Origin: Roseburia porci
GTDB lineage: Bacteria; Bacillota; Clostridia; Lachnospirales; Lachnospiraceae
Assembly (NCBI RefSeq): GCF_009695765.1
Contig: NZ_VUNI01000004.1
Coordinates: 1-64,000, forward strand
DNA length: 64,000 nt
Direction of reading: 5' to 3'
The notes below the pieces were generated by a model. The model had not been told where the DNA came from. It ran no database searches and was given only the letters and a program-made list of their open reading frames with translations. Of this stretch, positions 28,665-37,425 are shown one piece after another (positions within the stretch are counted from its first letter, which is position 1; each line of letters starts with the position of its first letter). Made by a program: the position numbers and the translations under genes.

Positions 28665-28723
28665 AACACCCCTGTAGATGCATGTCAAGGTTTTACACCT
28701 TTACATGGTTCTGCAAGGGTGTT
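28665..28723. other. Long imperfect hairpin downstream of rlmD
   Basis: AACACCC (28665-28671) pairs with GGGTGTT (28717-28723), and the stem continues imperfectly inwards past CTGTAG/CTGCA to ATGT/ACAT. It may be a second terminator or a decayed element end. The rest of 28724-28797 shows nothing recognisable. Confidence 0.45.
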
Positions 28724-28797
28724 ATTTCTATTGTTAAATATGGAAAAATGAAAATAAAATAGAACATGGTATTGCTAAGCTGATAGGGTAAAGTTTT

Positions 28798-30421
28798 TGT
28801 AGGAATAACTTAAGAATAAAAAGAAGAAAGCATCCTTCTGTGTTAGGATTTAAGGTGACGAAACCAAGATCCAAAGGAGGGTGCTTTCTATGTCTACTAG
28901 TATACAATATTTTAACGAGGTTGGAATCAAAAGAATCGAAAAAATTTCCGAGGAATATCACACAGACCCAACAAAGATTGCCGAATACATTGAAGGGATT
29001 ACATCCGTAGTAGTTGATTTCGGTCTTTCACTCATCTCGGAAGAGTGGAATTCTTTAGATGATATCTTGCATCAAAGGAGGGATACTCGACCTGAATGGC
29101 AAGTGGTAAGAACGGATGAAACTTCTCTAGGAACAAGCTTAGGTGTAGTCAGATATCATAAGACACTTTTCAAGAATAAGTTTACTGGTGAAAGAAGATA
29201 TCTTCTTGATGAGTTACTTGGCGTTGAAGCCCATGCAAGAATGACGGAAGATGCAGAAGCTGCCATGCTCAGAGAAGCAGTTGATAGCTGTTATAGAAAA
29301 GGCGGGGAGAACGCCAGCATTTCAAACTTTGAAGTATCAAAACAAACGGTAATGAACAAAGTGCATGCATTGAGGTTTCCCACAGTTGTTGCACCATTCA
29401 AAAAGCGTAAATCAGAAGTGTTATACATTGATGCAGACGAAGACCATATTTCGCTACAATATCTTGAGCAAAAAGGTGATATAAAAGACTCTCACTCCAA
29501 TACATTTATGCCTAAAATAGCATATGTTTATGAAGGTGTTGAAGCTAATGGTGATAGGAATAGTCTGCTTAATGTTAAATACTTTGGTGGGGGATATGAA
29601 GGCACACAAGGAGTAAAGGAACTATGGACAGAGATTTATGATTACATAGAATCAACATATGACCAGGATGTTTTGAAAAAGATATATATAAATGGGGATG
29701 GTGCTGAATGGATAAAAACAGGTGCTAAAATACATGCGAAAGCATCGTTTGTCTTAGATAAGTTTCATATGCATAAATACATCCTTGCAGCCACTTCACA
29801 TCTGATGGATTCCAAAGATGATGCTAAAAAAGAAATATGGCGTGCGGTAAATAGCAAAAGCAAGCATCGAATGATGGCTGCATTCGAACATATCTTAGAA
29901 GTGACAGACTCCGAAACAAAGGCAAAAGCGGTAGAACGCTCCAGAGATTACATAGCATCTCATTGGTCAGCGATTATGACTGGCGTTCGAAACAGGAAAG
30001 ATGAAATACATTGTAGTGCTGAAGGACATGTTAGTCATGTATTTGCAGATCGAATGAGTTCACGACCATTGGGTTGGTCTCGAACAGGGGCTGATAAAAT
30101 AGCCCGTCTGAGAGTGTATCAATTCAATGGCGGAAATATGTTGGAGCTTGTGCGCTATCAGAAAGTGTGCTTACCTAAGGCGGCTGGCTGTGAAGAAAAA
30201 AATATTTCTTATGCAGATATCCAGGCATCATTGAGCCACAACAAAAGAGAATTGGGAAAGGTGGCAGATTTACCATGGTATTCCATCCCATATCCACAAA
30301 TCAAAAAAATCGCTAGTTTGAAGAATCATATATGGGGATTGTAGAATGAGCGTAATTGAAGTATATTAATTGTGTCAGAATCCTGACATTCATAGGATGA
30401 GTCTATTCTTCAATTCCTACA
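28798..30421 (+). mobile_element. ISLre2-type insertion sequence
   Basis: The ends share TGTAGGAAT (28798-28806) and its complement ATTCCTACA (30413-30421), with AAGAATA repeated inwards at each end, enclosing a single transposase gene. Flanks read GTAAAGTTT on the left and GTAAATTTA on the right; these may be a diverged target duplication. Boundaries are good to a few bases. Confidence 0.7.
28890..30344 (+). CDS. ISLre2-family transposase
   Basis: 484-residue transposase of the ISLre2 family (previously UPF0236). Conserved stretches include LLGVEAHARMTEDAEA, VLYIDADEDHISLQ, KIYINGDGAEWIKTG, FVLDKFHMHKYI and HVSHVFADRMSSRPLGWSRTGADKIARLRVY; the DADEDH and GDGAEW segments carry acidic residues likely to be catalytic. 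The ATG at 28890 has GGAGGG upstream. The gene looks intact and full length, so the element may still be active. Confidence 0.93.
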   Translation: MSTSIQYFNEVGIKRIEKISEEYHTDPTKIAEYIEGITSVVVDFGLSLISEEWNSLDDILHQRRDTRPEWQVVRTDETSLGTSLGVVRYHKTLFKNKFTGERRYLLDELLGVEAHARMTEDAEAAMLREAVDSCYRKGGENASISNFEVSKQTVMNKVHALRFPTVVAPFKKRKSEVLYIDADEDHISLQYLEQKGDIKDSHSNTFMPKIAYVYEGVEANGDRNSLLNVKYFGGGYEGTQGVKELWTEIYDYIESTYDQDVLKKIYINGDGAEWIKTGAKIHAKASFVLDKFHMHKYILAATSHLMDSKDDAKKEIWRAVNSKSKHRMMAAFEHILEVTDSETKAKAVERSRDYIASHWSAIMTGVRNRKDEIHCSAEGHVSHVFADRMSSRPLGWSRTGADKIARLRVYQFNGGNMLELVRYQKVCLPKAAGCEEKNISYADIQASLSHNKRELGKVADLPWYSIPYPQIKKIASLKNHIWGL

Positions 30422-30746
30422 GTAAATTTACGCTATCTGCTAAGCTAGTTTGGGTTGACAACATATAAATATAGTGCTACCATAGGCATAGATTTTAGAG
30501 AAAGAGCACATTTTATGTGTATGGTGAGGAAATGAATAATAGATAGTTTAATTTAGGTGAAACAAATAAGAAGTTGATGCTGCAGAGGCAGTCTTATTTG
30601 TGTACGCTTAATTTAGATTATCGCATAGTTCATTTTCTTTTTAATTTCGTGATATGAAATTTAATAAGGATAAATTTGTGTGTGAGTCTGTATTTGCGTA
30701 TGCAAGTACAGACTTTTTTGCTTCTGTCAAAAAGGGAGTGAAGTAT
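30422..30746 (+). promoter_or_regulatory. Promoter and attenuator-like leader of the ABC-F gene
   Basis: TTGACA (30455-30460), 17 bp and TACCAT (30478-30483) form a promoter followed by a ~250-nt leader. The leader holds a hairpin (ACAAATAAG 30562-30570 with CTTATTTGT 30593-30601) and, just before the gene, a 13-bp stem (30685-30697 with 30702-30714, GTAT loop) followed by six Ts: a strong intrinsic terminator. An ATG at 30654 opens a reading frame across the terminator, in frame with the ABC-F gene. The arrangement resembles translation-dependent attenuation of ribosome-protection genes; this is inference. Confidence 0.6.
30685..30719 (+). terminator. Intrinsic terminator in the ABC-F leader
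   Basis: AGTCTGTATTTGC pairs with GCAAGTACAGACT (one T-G wobble) around GTAT, followed by TTTTTT, only about 30 bp before the ABC-F start codon. Confidence 0.8.
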
Positions 30747-32294
30747 ATGTTACAAATAAACGGACTGAATTTAACACATAAAAAAGACTTAAGGATAATA
30801 TTGGACAAGTTTGACCTTGTATTAAACTATGGTGATAAAGCTGCAATCATAGGTGAAGAAGGAAATGGTAAATCAACACTTATGAAATGGATATATAATC
30901 CAGAAATTGTGGAAGATTATATTGAAGCAGAGGGGACGAGAATACTTGGAAATGAAAGACTTGGTTATCTGCCCCAGGAGCTTCAAGACAAGGATAAGGA
31001 AAAAAGTCTATATGAATTCTTTTCAGAAATGGACTGTTTTTGGAATCAGACGCCAAAGGATTTGGGAGAATATGCAAACAAATTTGGAGTGTCTGTAGAC
31101 TTTTTCTATAGTGAACAAAAGCTTGTAACACTTTCTGGAGGGGAGAAGGTAAAGGCTCAGCTTATGAAATTACTAATGCAGGAACCAACTGTACTTTTAA
31201 TGGATGAGCCCTCAAATGATATTGATATTGCCAGTCTTGAGCTTTTGGAAAAAATCATAAATGAGTGGCAATACATCGTACTTTTTATATCACATGATGA
31301 GACATTAATTGAGAATACTGCAAATATGATTGTCCATATTGAGCAGATTCAGAGAAAAACAAAATGCAGGTATACTGTTGCAAAGATGGGATATAGAAAA
31401 TATGTGGAAGAAAGACTCAATGCTTTTGAAAAACAGGAGCAGCAGGCTTTAAGCGACAAACGTGAAAAGCAAATCAGAGATGAGAAGTATAGACGAGTTT
31501 TAGATAGTGTGCAGCATGCTTTAGAGGATTGCTCAAGGCAGTGTCCTTCAGTAGCAAAAAATCTAAAGGATAAGATGCATACGGTAAAGTCTATGGGGAA
31601 ACGATTTGAAAAAGAAGATGAAAATATGACACAGATGCCAGAACAGGAGACTGCGATATTTTTTAAACTTGGAAGTGAAACATCAAAAATCCCTGCAGGA
31701 AAAACAGTTGTAGAATACAGCCTGGACAAATTATATACACCAGATGAGGATAGGATATTATCAAAAGATATTGTTTTAAATATCAAAGGCTCGGAAAAAA
31801 TATGTATAGTTGGTATGAATGGTGCAGGGAAAACTACTCTTTTAAGAAAGATGGCACAAGACCTGTTAAACAGAACTGATATCAGAGCAGAATATATGCC
31901 GCAAAATTATGAAGATTTATTAGACTTAAATATGACACCAGTGGATTTTTTGGATAAAACAGGAGAAAAGGAAGAAAGAACAAAAATCAGAACCTATCTT
32001 GGCTCATTAAAATACACGGCAGATGAGATGGATCATCCAATCAGAGAGTTGTCAGGAGGTCAAAAAGCGAAAGTTCTCTTGCTTAAAATGAGTATGTCTG
32101 AGGCAAATGTGTTGATATTAGATGAGCCCACTAGAAATTTTTCTCCTTTATCAGGGCCGGTTATTAGAAAAATGATACAGGAATTTCCCGGTGCTGTAAT
32201 CAGTATTTCGCACGACAGAAAATATATAAAAGAGGTATGTGAAAAGATATACGAATTAACCGTTGATGGACTTAAACAAAGGGAGATGGAATAG
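30747..32294 (+). CDS. ABC-F subfamily ATPase
   Basis: Soluble protein with two ABC domains and no membrane part, about 515 residues. Domain 1: GEEGNGKST (Walker A), LSGGEK, LLMDEPSNDID. Domain 2: GMNGAGKTT, LSGGQKAKVLL, LILDEPTRNFSPLSGP. A charged linker of about 110 residues separates them. ABC-F proteins bind the ribosome; several protect it from antibiotics, and the attenuator-like leader supports that role here, but the specificity is not readable. I chose the ATG at 30747 (GGGAGTG upstream); an in-frame ATG at 30654 marks a possible leader ORF. AT-rich codon use sets it apart from the core genes. Confidence 0.85.
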   Translation: MLQINGLNLTHKKDLRIILDKFDLVLNYGDKAAIIGEEGNGKSTLMKWIYNPEIVEDYIEAEGTRILGNERLGYLPQELQDKDKEKSLYEFFSEMDCFWNQTPKDLGEYANKFGVSVDFFYSEQKLVTLSGGEKVKAQLMKLLMQEPTVLLMDEPSNDIDIASLELLEKIINEWQYIVLFISHDETLIENTANMIVHIEQIQRKTKCRYTVAKMGYRKYVEERLNAFEKQEQQALSDKREKQIRDEKYRRVLDSVQHALEDCSRQCPSVAKNLKDKMHTVKSMGKRFEKEDENMTQMPEQETAIFFKLGSETSKIPAGKTVVEYSLDKLYTPDEDRILSKDIVLNIKGSEKICIVGMNGAGKTTLLRKMAQDLLNRTDIRAEYMPQNYEDLLDLNMTPVDFLDKTGEKEERTKIRTYLGSLKYTADEMDHPIRELSGGQKAKVLLLKMSMSEANVLILDEPTRNFSPLSGPVIRKMIQEFPGAVISISHDRKYIKEVCEKIYELTVDGLKQREME

Positions 32295-32295
32295 G

Positions 32296-33138
32296 ATGAT
32301 TGATTGGACAAATATAAAAAAGATAGATGCACATATACATTTAATGCCATCAGATGTTATTGAGGCAAATAAAGAGTATGGTGGTAACTTTATAGATTTT
32401 GGAGATGTGGAAGATTATCTCAAAATAATGGATAAATATAATATTGAGTCAGCATTTATAATGCCGTTTAATGATCCATACATGTTATCTATGGATTTTA
32501 ATGTATGTACCGTTCATAATAATTTGCTTGATATGTGTGGCAAAGCAAAAAATAGATTGTTTTGCTTTGCCGATATCGATATCAGAAATGATATAGAGAA
32601 GACAATTCAAATATTAGAAGATGCAGTGAGAAGGGAAGAGGTATTAGGCGTGAAAATACATGCAGCAAATACCAGTTATCCGATTGATGGCATATATTAT
32701 GATGAGATTTTTAAATGGGCAAATAAAAATAATATTTTAGTTGAGATACATTCGTATCCAAGAACACACCTTATGGATGATATGTGTTCTCCGACTAGAA
32801 TAAAAAATATTATAAAAAAATATCCGAAGCTACGTATGTCAATTGCTCATATTGGAGGCTTCCAATATGAAGAGTTAACTGACCTTGGACTGTTTTTTAA
32901 TATTTCTGCTATTTTGCCAGATTTGGTAGACAAGTACGGTATTGCTGGTACAAATAAAATCTTAAGAAGATTAGATGTAGAAAAATTAGTATTTGCTACT
33001 GATTATCCTGATAATCGTAAACTTGAACCTATCGAAATATATGACAAATATTTTGAAATTCTTAGTCAAATGGACTTTTCAGAGGAAGAAGCTGAGAAAA
33101 TATGCAGGCTAAATGCATTAAAAATGATTAATAAATGA
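32296..33138 (+). CDS. Amidohydrolase family protein
   Basis: 280-residue TIM-barrel hydrolase of the amidohydrolase-2 type: DAHIHL near the N-terminus (metal HxH), VKIHAANT, VEIHSYPRTH, SIAHIGG, and FATDYPDN with the catalytic aspartate near the C-terminus. It starts one base after the ABC-F stop, with GGGAGATGGAATAGG upstream, so the two genes are coupled. The substrate is unknown and I see no direct link to ribosome protection. Base composition is AT-rich like the rest of the island. Confidence 0.8.
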   Translation: MIDWTNIKKIDAHIHLMPSDVIEANKEYGGNFIDFGDVEDYLKIMDKYNIESAFIMPFNDPYMLSMDFNVCTVHNNLLDMCGKAKNRLFCFADIDIRNDIEKTIQILEDAVRREEVLGVKIHAANTSYPIDGIYYDEIFKWANKNNILVEIHSYPRTHLMDDMCSPTRIKNIIKKYPKLRMSIAHIGGFQYEELTDLGLFFNISAILPDLVDKYGIAGTNKILRRLDVEKLVFATDYPDNRKLEPIEIYDKYFEILSQMDFSEEEAEKICRLNALKMINK

Positions 33139-33516
33139 CATAAAACGTCTAGAAATATAGGTATCTTATTATGTGGAAATCGCATAATCAGATGCCTTTT
33201 TTTATTTTTCAGAATCTAAATGAGTTTACACCTTAGCTTGTGTTAAATCCATGTATAAGTCGTTCTAAGCTTGGGACTTTTTATCCCAAGGCACATCTAT
33301 TAGCTTATGTTCCAGTGGCTCAGAAGCTTTCTAATTATTTTTGAATAATCGTGAATTTTTCATTTTTTAAGCTATTACCTGGATGCAAGAAAAAATAAAT
33401 AAAAAGGAAGATTAAGAGTTTTTGTTCCCATATTCCCTATGTAAGGTTGAAAAAGTTGGCTCTTCATTAGTATGTGTGGTATAGAAAATCGGCTCAAAGC
33501 CGCTTAGGTATTAAAA

Positions 33517-33583
33517 AAGCATATGGGCTCTATTATGATTTTTTTTCCTAAAAAAATCGTAAAGGAAAGAGTCCCATATGCTT
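33517..33583. repeat. Large inverted repeat 1
   Basis: AAGCATATGGGCTC (33517-33530) pairs with GAGTCCCATATGCTT (33569-33583) with one bulge; the stem resumes inside as ATGATTTTTTT/AAAAAAATCGT. Confidence 0.7.
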
Positions 33584-33634
33584 AACAAAAATTCTATCAT
33601 GAATGGACTTCTTTCTTCTGCTTCGATTAGGGTA

Positions 33635-33708
33635 TCTGATATTGAATTCAGCCGCAAGGGTTCAAGCACCACTCCGTGGAAACCCTTGTCCCTAAATTCA
33701 ATACCAGA
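33635..33708. repeat. Large inverted repeat 2
   Basis: Three nested stems: TCTGATATTGAATT (33635-33648) with AATTCAATACCAGA (33695-33708), CAAGGGTT (33655-33662) with AACCCTTG (33681-33688), and CCAC/GTGG around a TCC loop (33669-33679). Confidence 0.75.
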
Positions 33709-33872
33709 TGGAAAGTAATCAAGCAGAATAATGGATGAGTGTGTTGCCAGAGGCAGCTACACGCTCACACAAACTGATGATGCCTCAAAAAGTTTTGTAA
33801 AAAAGTGCAACGAAAGGAAATTTTCTTCCCATATGCATTTTGTAAAGGGTTAAGAAATTTTGCTTAGTATCT

Positions 33873-34083
33873 GTAATCACGAATTCTAGGCTCCAAGTAC
33901 TTAATAGTAAAAACTTTATAAATTTTTTGCTTGTATTTAGTAATCAGGATTTTTTCAACCCAAATGTAGTGTAGAAAGATAAAAATTTCTGCAATCAGAT
34001 TTTTCATGTCCCAAGTACTTTATGAAAGGAAAATTTGTAATCACCTTTTTTTGACCCTAAGTACTTTATGAAAGGAAAAATCT
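33873..34083. repeat. Four degenerate tandem repeats (iteron-like)
   Basis: Units begin at 33873, 33940, 33991 and 34037. Each starts (G)NAATCA, has a T-rich stretch, then (in three of four) AAGTACTT, and an AAAGGAAAA-type tail. The last two are the most alike, sharing AAGTACTTTATGAAAGGAAA. Confidence 0.6.
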
Positions 34084-34242
34084 GAAAAAACTGCAGATGC
34101 GTCTGTTCAATCGCCTATGTGAATTATGTAAGTAGGGAGATTGGCTGATAGACCAGTATTGCAGTGAAAAACTTTTGTGCTGCGTGAAGGTATTAGGTGG
34201 ATATGTTACCAAATACAGTTCAGATAGGCACAAAAGGAATTG

Positions 34243-34428
34243 CACTATAACTTGCTTCCCGGGAAAAGCAAGTTGTAGTGAGTGGATTTTTTGAGCCCGT
34301 CCAGGGTGCAACCTTGGCCCAGGTTTTGTCAACATCGTTGACAAAAAGAAGTGATGTGCACGTCACTTCGTACTGGGTACTATCTGGCGGAGGTAATGCC
34401 TGTTCCGTTCGCAGAGGTGTCTGCGAAC
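34243..34428. other. Candidate transfer origin: cluster of hairpins
   Basis: A 15-bp inverted repeat (34243-34257 with 34266-34280, one wobble, CCCGGGAA loop) is followed by TTTTGTCAAC/GTTGACAAAA (34324-34346), GAAGTGA/TCACTTC (34348-34369) and GTTCGCAGA/TCTGCGAAC (34407-34428). The position right before the relaxase gene is typical of oriT. The nick site is not identified. Confidence 0.5.
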
Positions 34429-34483
34429 CCATTGGTTGTGAAGCCAGATTAACAGAAAAATTTTACAGTGAAAGGAGTGCGCA

Positions 34484-35767
34484 ATGAAAGCGACAAGACA
34501 CAATGGTCGAAGTGGAAAGCACGGCTCCTACAATCCTAAGCATAATGATAGGCAATTTGATATTTCACATAGTGAGCATATAGATGGAGAGTTGGCATTA
34601 CAGAATGTGTATTGGGATTGTTATGGAGGGAGACGTACTTCCGCTGAAACTCCAGAAAATGATGAGAGCTTTGAGGAAGTTGAGCTCAGATTTTATCACG
34701 ATAATTATCAGGACTCTGTTAATGGACAGAATTATAGAAATGAATGCAATGGACATTCTGAGAGAAATCGTTCTGTGGAGGAAATCTATCGTAATAAGAA
34801 AACATGTCCTGAAGAAAGCATTTTGCAACTTGGCAATATTGATGGAAGTGTAAGTGCAGAAACACTAATGAATGTTGCAGAAACATTTTTTGAGCAATTT
34901 AACGAGCGGTTTGGAGAGCATGTCCATATTCTTGATTGGGCGCTACATGTGGACGAAAAAACACCGCATATCCATGAAAGACATGTATTCGATGCATTAA
35001 ATGCACACGGAGAACTAGCACCACAACAGGATAAGGCACTTGAGGCACTTGGAATTGATCTTCCAGATCCAAATAAACCAAAGAGTAAATCCAATAATCG
35101 AAAGATGGTATTCGATGCAATTTGTAGAGATATGTTTTTATCCATTTGTGAGGAGTATGGGCTTTCTGTGGATCGAGAACCGACCTATGGTGGCAAGAAA
35201 TATCTTGACAAGCAGGATTTTATAATTCAAAATCAGCAGACTCGGCTGGCAAATATTGCAGATCAAGTGGCAGACAAAGAAAAAGATTTAGAAAAGGCGA
35301 ATGTAGAGTTTGCTGCTATAGATACGATTATGAATTCAATCGCATCATCCATCTATGACAGTACTTGTAGCGTTGTAGCTGAAGTGGTTACTAGGGATGT
35401 GCTGAAGAGGAGTATCGACAGTGCAAAAGCTGCGAAGGATGAGGAAGAGCGTACAAGCTTTTATTCAAGTTATGAAAAACAAGCTATGGGAAGTTTGCTG
35501 AAAAGATTTATCAATCGAGTTGAGCAGACAATTGATGATGTTGTTTATAGGGTAAAATGCAAGTTTTCACAAGATGACAATAGGAGCAAGAATATACAAC
35601 TTGTGCAACAAAAAATGTGGAGAAATTTGGACCGTCTAGCAGAGTCTGGACCTCATGATTATGAAATTTGCTATGGAAATGAATTGAATTATAGCGACAT
35701 GGGAAAGGTCGGTTCCAAAACACAGGAGATAGCTCAACAGGTTGTTCGTAGAAGGAGGGGACGTTAA
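34484..35767 (+). CDS. MobV/Pre-like relaxase
   Basis: 427-residue mobilization protein. N-terminal blocks resemble plasmid recombination/mobilization (Mob/Pre) enzymes: HDNYQDSVNGQNYRNE and NRSVEEIY, then HILDWALHVDEKTPHIHE, the HxDExTPHxH-type metal motif of HUH relaxases, and SKSNNRKMVFDAICRDMF. A coiled coil follows (about 245-285). It would nick the transfer origin for mobilization by a helper conjugative system. AAAGGAG lies upstream of the ATG. No conjugation-pore genes are present, so the element is mobilizable rather than self-transmissible. Confidence 0.8.
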   Translation: MKATRHNGRSGKHGSYNPKHNDRQFDISHSEHIDGELALQNVYWDCYGGRRTSAETPENDESFEEVELRFYHDNYQDSVNGQNYRNECNGHSERNRSVEEIYRNKKTCPEESILQLGNIDGSVSAETLMNVAETFFEQFNERFGEHVHILDWALHVDEKTPHIHERHVFDALNAHGELAPQQDKALEALGIDLPDPNKPKSKSNNRKMVFDAICRDMFLSICEEYGLSVDREPTYGGKKYLDKQDFIIQNQQTRLANIADQVADKEKDLEKANVEFAAIDTIMNSIASSIYDSTCSVVAEVVTRDVLKRSIDSAKAAKDEEERTSFYSSYEKQAMGSLLKRFINRVEQTIDDVVYRVKCKFSQDDNRSKNIQLVQQKMWRNLDRLAESGPHDYEICYGNELNYSDMGKVGSKTQEIAQQVVRRRRGR

Positions 35768-36256
35768 TTGTCATTTGAAAAGAGAATAAATTATATCAAA
35801 AAGAATACGAAGCTTCCTTCGTATGTTCCACTTCCTAGTAGCATGATTGGGACAGGCCTTAGCTCATCTGCAATGATTTTATATGCAGAACTGTTAAATA
35901 GAGCAAGCCTGTCACAGAAAAATGATATGACGGATGAATTTGGAAATGTATATGTTATCTATCCTATTGATCAACTAAGTAAGCGTCTAAATTTATCAGA
36001 AACACAGATAAAGCGTTTGATTAAGGAGCTTGTAAATGAAGGCCTCTTGAAGAAGAGAAGCGGAGGATTTAATAAACCAAATCACTTATTTGTTATTCTT
36101 CCAGGGGAGCAAAAAGGAACTACTGGGGAGACCACAAATGGCACTACTGTAGGTGCAAAAAAGGCACCACTGACAGTACATAAAGGGCCTACTAACTACT
36201 ATAACAAAACACTTGATGAAACTACTTATACATATGATGAAGGGGAGAGTTTTTAA
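35768..36256 (+). CDS. Replication-initiator-like winged-helix protein
   Basis: 162 residues starting at a TTG codon with GGAGG upstream. YVPLPSSMIGTGLSSSAMILYAELLNRASLS resembles the N-terminus of RepA-type replication initiators, followed by a helix-turn-helix (LSKRLNLSETQIKRLIKELVNEGLLKKR). The tail is polar and low in complexity, without a second domain, so it is short for a full initiator. It may act as a DNA-binding replication or regulatory protein of the element. It follows the relaxase after a taa stop and precedes the DnaC-like gene by 2 bases. Confidence 0.7.
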   Translation: MSFEKRINYIKKNTKLPSYVPLPSSMIGTGLSSSAMILYAELLNRASLSQKNDMTDEFGNVYVIYPIDQLSKRLNLSETQIKRLIKELVNEGLLKKRSGGFNKPNHLFVILPGEQKGTTGETTNGTTVGAKKAPLTVHKGPTNYYNKTLDETTYTYDEGESF

Positions 36257-36258
36257 TT

Positions 36259-37059
36259 ATGGAAAAGAAAAATACTTATTTAGGAAATGATGGTTTGCTC
36301 CATTGCACTGTATGTAATGAAGCTGTAGAAGTAAAATTTGATGTTCCTGTAATGGGAATCACAGGTCATGGCAGAATGTGTAAGTGCCAGAGAGAGTTGC
36401 AGAAGCAGATAGAGGAACGACAGAGACAGCAGGAGGAACATATTAAAAGAGACCGTTGTTTTCCAAGTTGTATCCAGCATGAATGGACATTTGAAAATGA
36501 TAATGGTCGTAATTCCAAGATGCAAGTTGCTAAGAAATATGTGGCTAACTGGAATGAAATGAAGAAAAATGGCTTAGGGCTTTTGCTTTGGGGCTCTGTA
36601 GGCAGTGGTAAAAGCTATATGGCAGCATGCGTGGCAAATGAATTGATTAAGCAAGGAGCCGACGTAAAGATGACCAACTTTGCAACCGTATTAAATGATT
36701 TATTCAATTGCGAGGATAAGAATGAATATATTAGATCCTTATGCAGATATAGTCTTTTGATTTTAGATGATTTGGGAATTGAGCGTAATACGGAATATTC
36801 TTTGGAAAATCTATTTAATGTGATTGATGCCAGATATGTGTCAGGAAAGGCGATGATTATTACAACCAATTTAAATTTAGAGGAATTGAAGAATCAGAAG
36901 CAGCTTAGCTTAAAGCGAATTTATGACCGAGTACTGGAGCGCTGTATTCCAGTATGTGTTTCAGAGAATGATTTTAGAAAAGATAATAGGGTGGAAGCAA
37001 AGGTCAAATTTGGAAAGATAATTAATGGGGGCAAGATGGATGAAGAAAAATATGAATAG
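36259..37059 (+). CDS. DnaC/IstB-like ATPase
   Basis: 266-residue AAA+ protein of the helicase-loader type. The N-terminus has a zinc-type cysteine set (CTVCNEAVE ... MCKCQRE); Walker A is WGSVGSGKSYMA, Walker B LLILDDLGIE, and the sensor segment IITTNLNLEEL. With the preceding initiator-like gene it could form a replication module for the excised element. GGGGAGAG precedes the ATG. Confidence 0.88.
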   Translation: MEKKNTYLGNDGLLHCTVCNEAVEVKFDVPVMGITGHGRMCKCQRELQKQIEERQRQQEEHIKRDRCFPSCIQHEWTFENDNGRNSKMQVAKKYVANWNEMKKNGLGLLLWGSVGSGKSYMAACVANELIKQGADVKMTNFATVLNDLFNCEDKNEYIRSLCRYSLLILDDLGIERNTEYSLENLFNVIDARYVSGKAMIITTNLNLEELKNQKQLSLKRIYDRVLERCIPVCVSENDFRKDNRVEAKVKFGKIINGGKMDEEKYE

Positions 37060-37330
37060 AGCAATTAATGAAAAATACTTTAATGATCCAGTACAAAATG
37101 CAGCATTTATTTGTTGTATTGATGTTCTTGCTGAGCTGGTGGAAAAGTATGGAGACAAGGTGTTAGATACTATTTCAGATGGTGTGAATTCTAGTAATGT
37201 TTGCGACTATATTTTTATTGCAAATGGAATGTCTGTATTATGTGAGGCTGAGAAAATAACAAACGCAGATATTTTAAAAGCATATGTTCAGGTAGCTTAC
37301 GCTAATGGACTAATTGCAAAAAGTGCGTAG
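37040..37330 (+). CDS. Small hypothetical protein of the mobilizable element
   Basis: About 96 residues, overlapping the end of the ATPase gene by 20 bases. I prefer the ATG at 37040 (GGGGGCAAG upstream); the start at 37052 is also possible. The protein is mostly helical and acidic (YFNDPVQNAAFICCIDVLAELVEKYG); it has no known motif. The overlap suggests translation coupled to the DnaC-like gene. Confidence 0.65.
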   Translation: MKKNMNRAINEKYFNDPVQNAAFICCIDVLAELVEKYGDKVLDTISDGVNSSNVCDYIFIANGMSVLCEAEKITNADILKAYVQVAYANGLIAKSA

Positions 37331-37346
37331 TGCCTAAAACACAAAT

Positions 37347-37375
37347 TGACACACTGTGGGTTTAATGCTATTATT
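37347..37375 (+). promoter_or_regulatory. Promoter of the HTH/KilA-N/recombinase genes
   Basis: TTGACA (37347-37352), 17 bp and TATTAT (37370-37375), a strong promoter inside the element. Confidence 0.7.
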
Positions 37376-37425
37376 GTGACAAATATCAAAATGGCACAGA
37401 TGTAAGTGTGGAGTTGGAGGCAACT

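Larger units (their letters stand above)
33139..34483. other. 1.3-kb non-coding region, likely origin of the mobilizable element
   Basis: No convincing gene. From left to right: unremarkable AT-rich sequence to about 33480; two large inverted repeats (33517-33583 and 33635-33708); a GAG..CTC hairpin near 33737-33766; four degenerate tandem repeats (33873-34083); then a run of hairpins (34243-34428) immediately before the relaxase gene, where the transfer origin would be expected. Confidence 0.6.

Noticed and set aside
28789-30430. Target-site duplication of the ISLre2 element
   Set aside because: Only GTAAA plus scattered bases agree on the two sides; too weak to assert.
33139-34483. Protein-coding gene in the 1.3-kb gap
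   Set aside because: All frames are short and interrupted; inverted repeats and tandem repeats dominate.
34278-34487. 69-residue plus-strand ORF before the relaxase
   Set aside because: It runs through several perfect hairpins of the origin-like region, has no clear ribosome binding site and overlaps the relaxase start.
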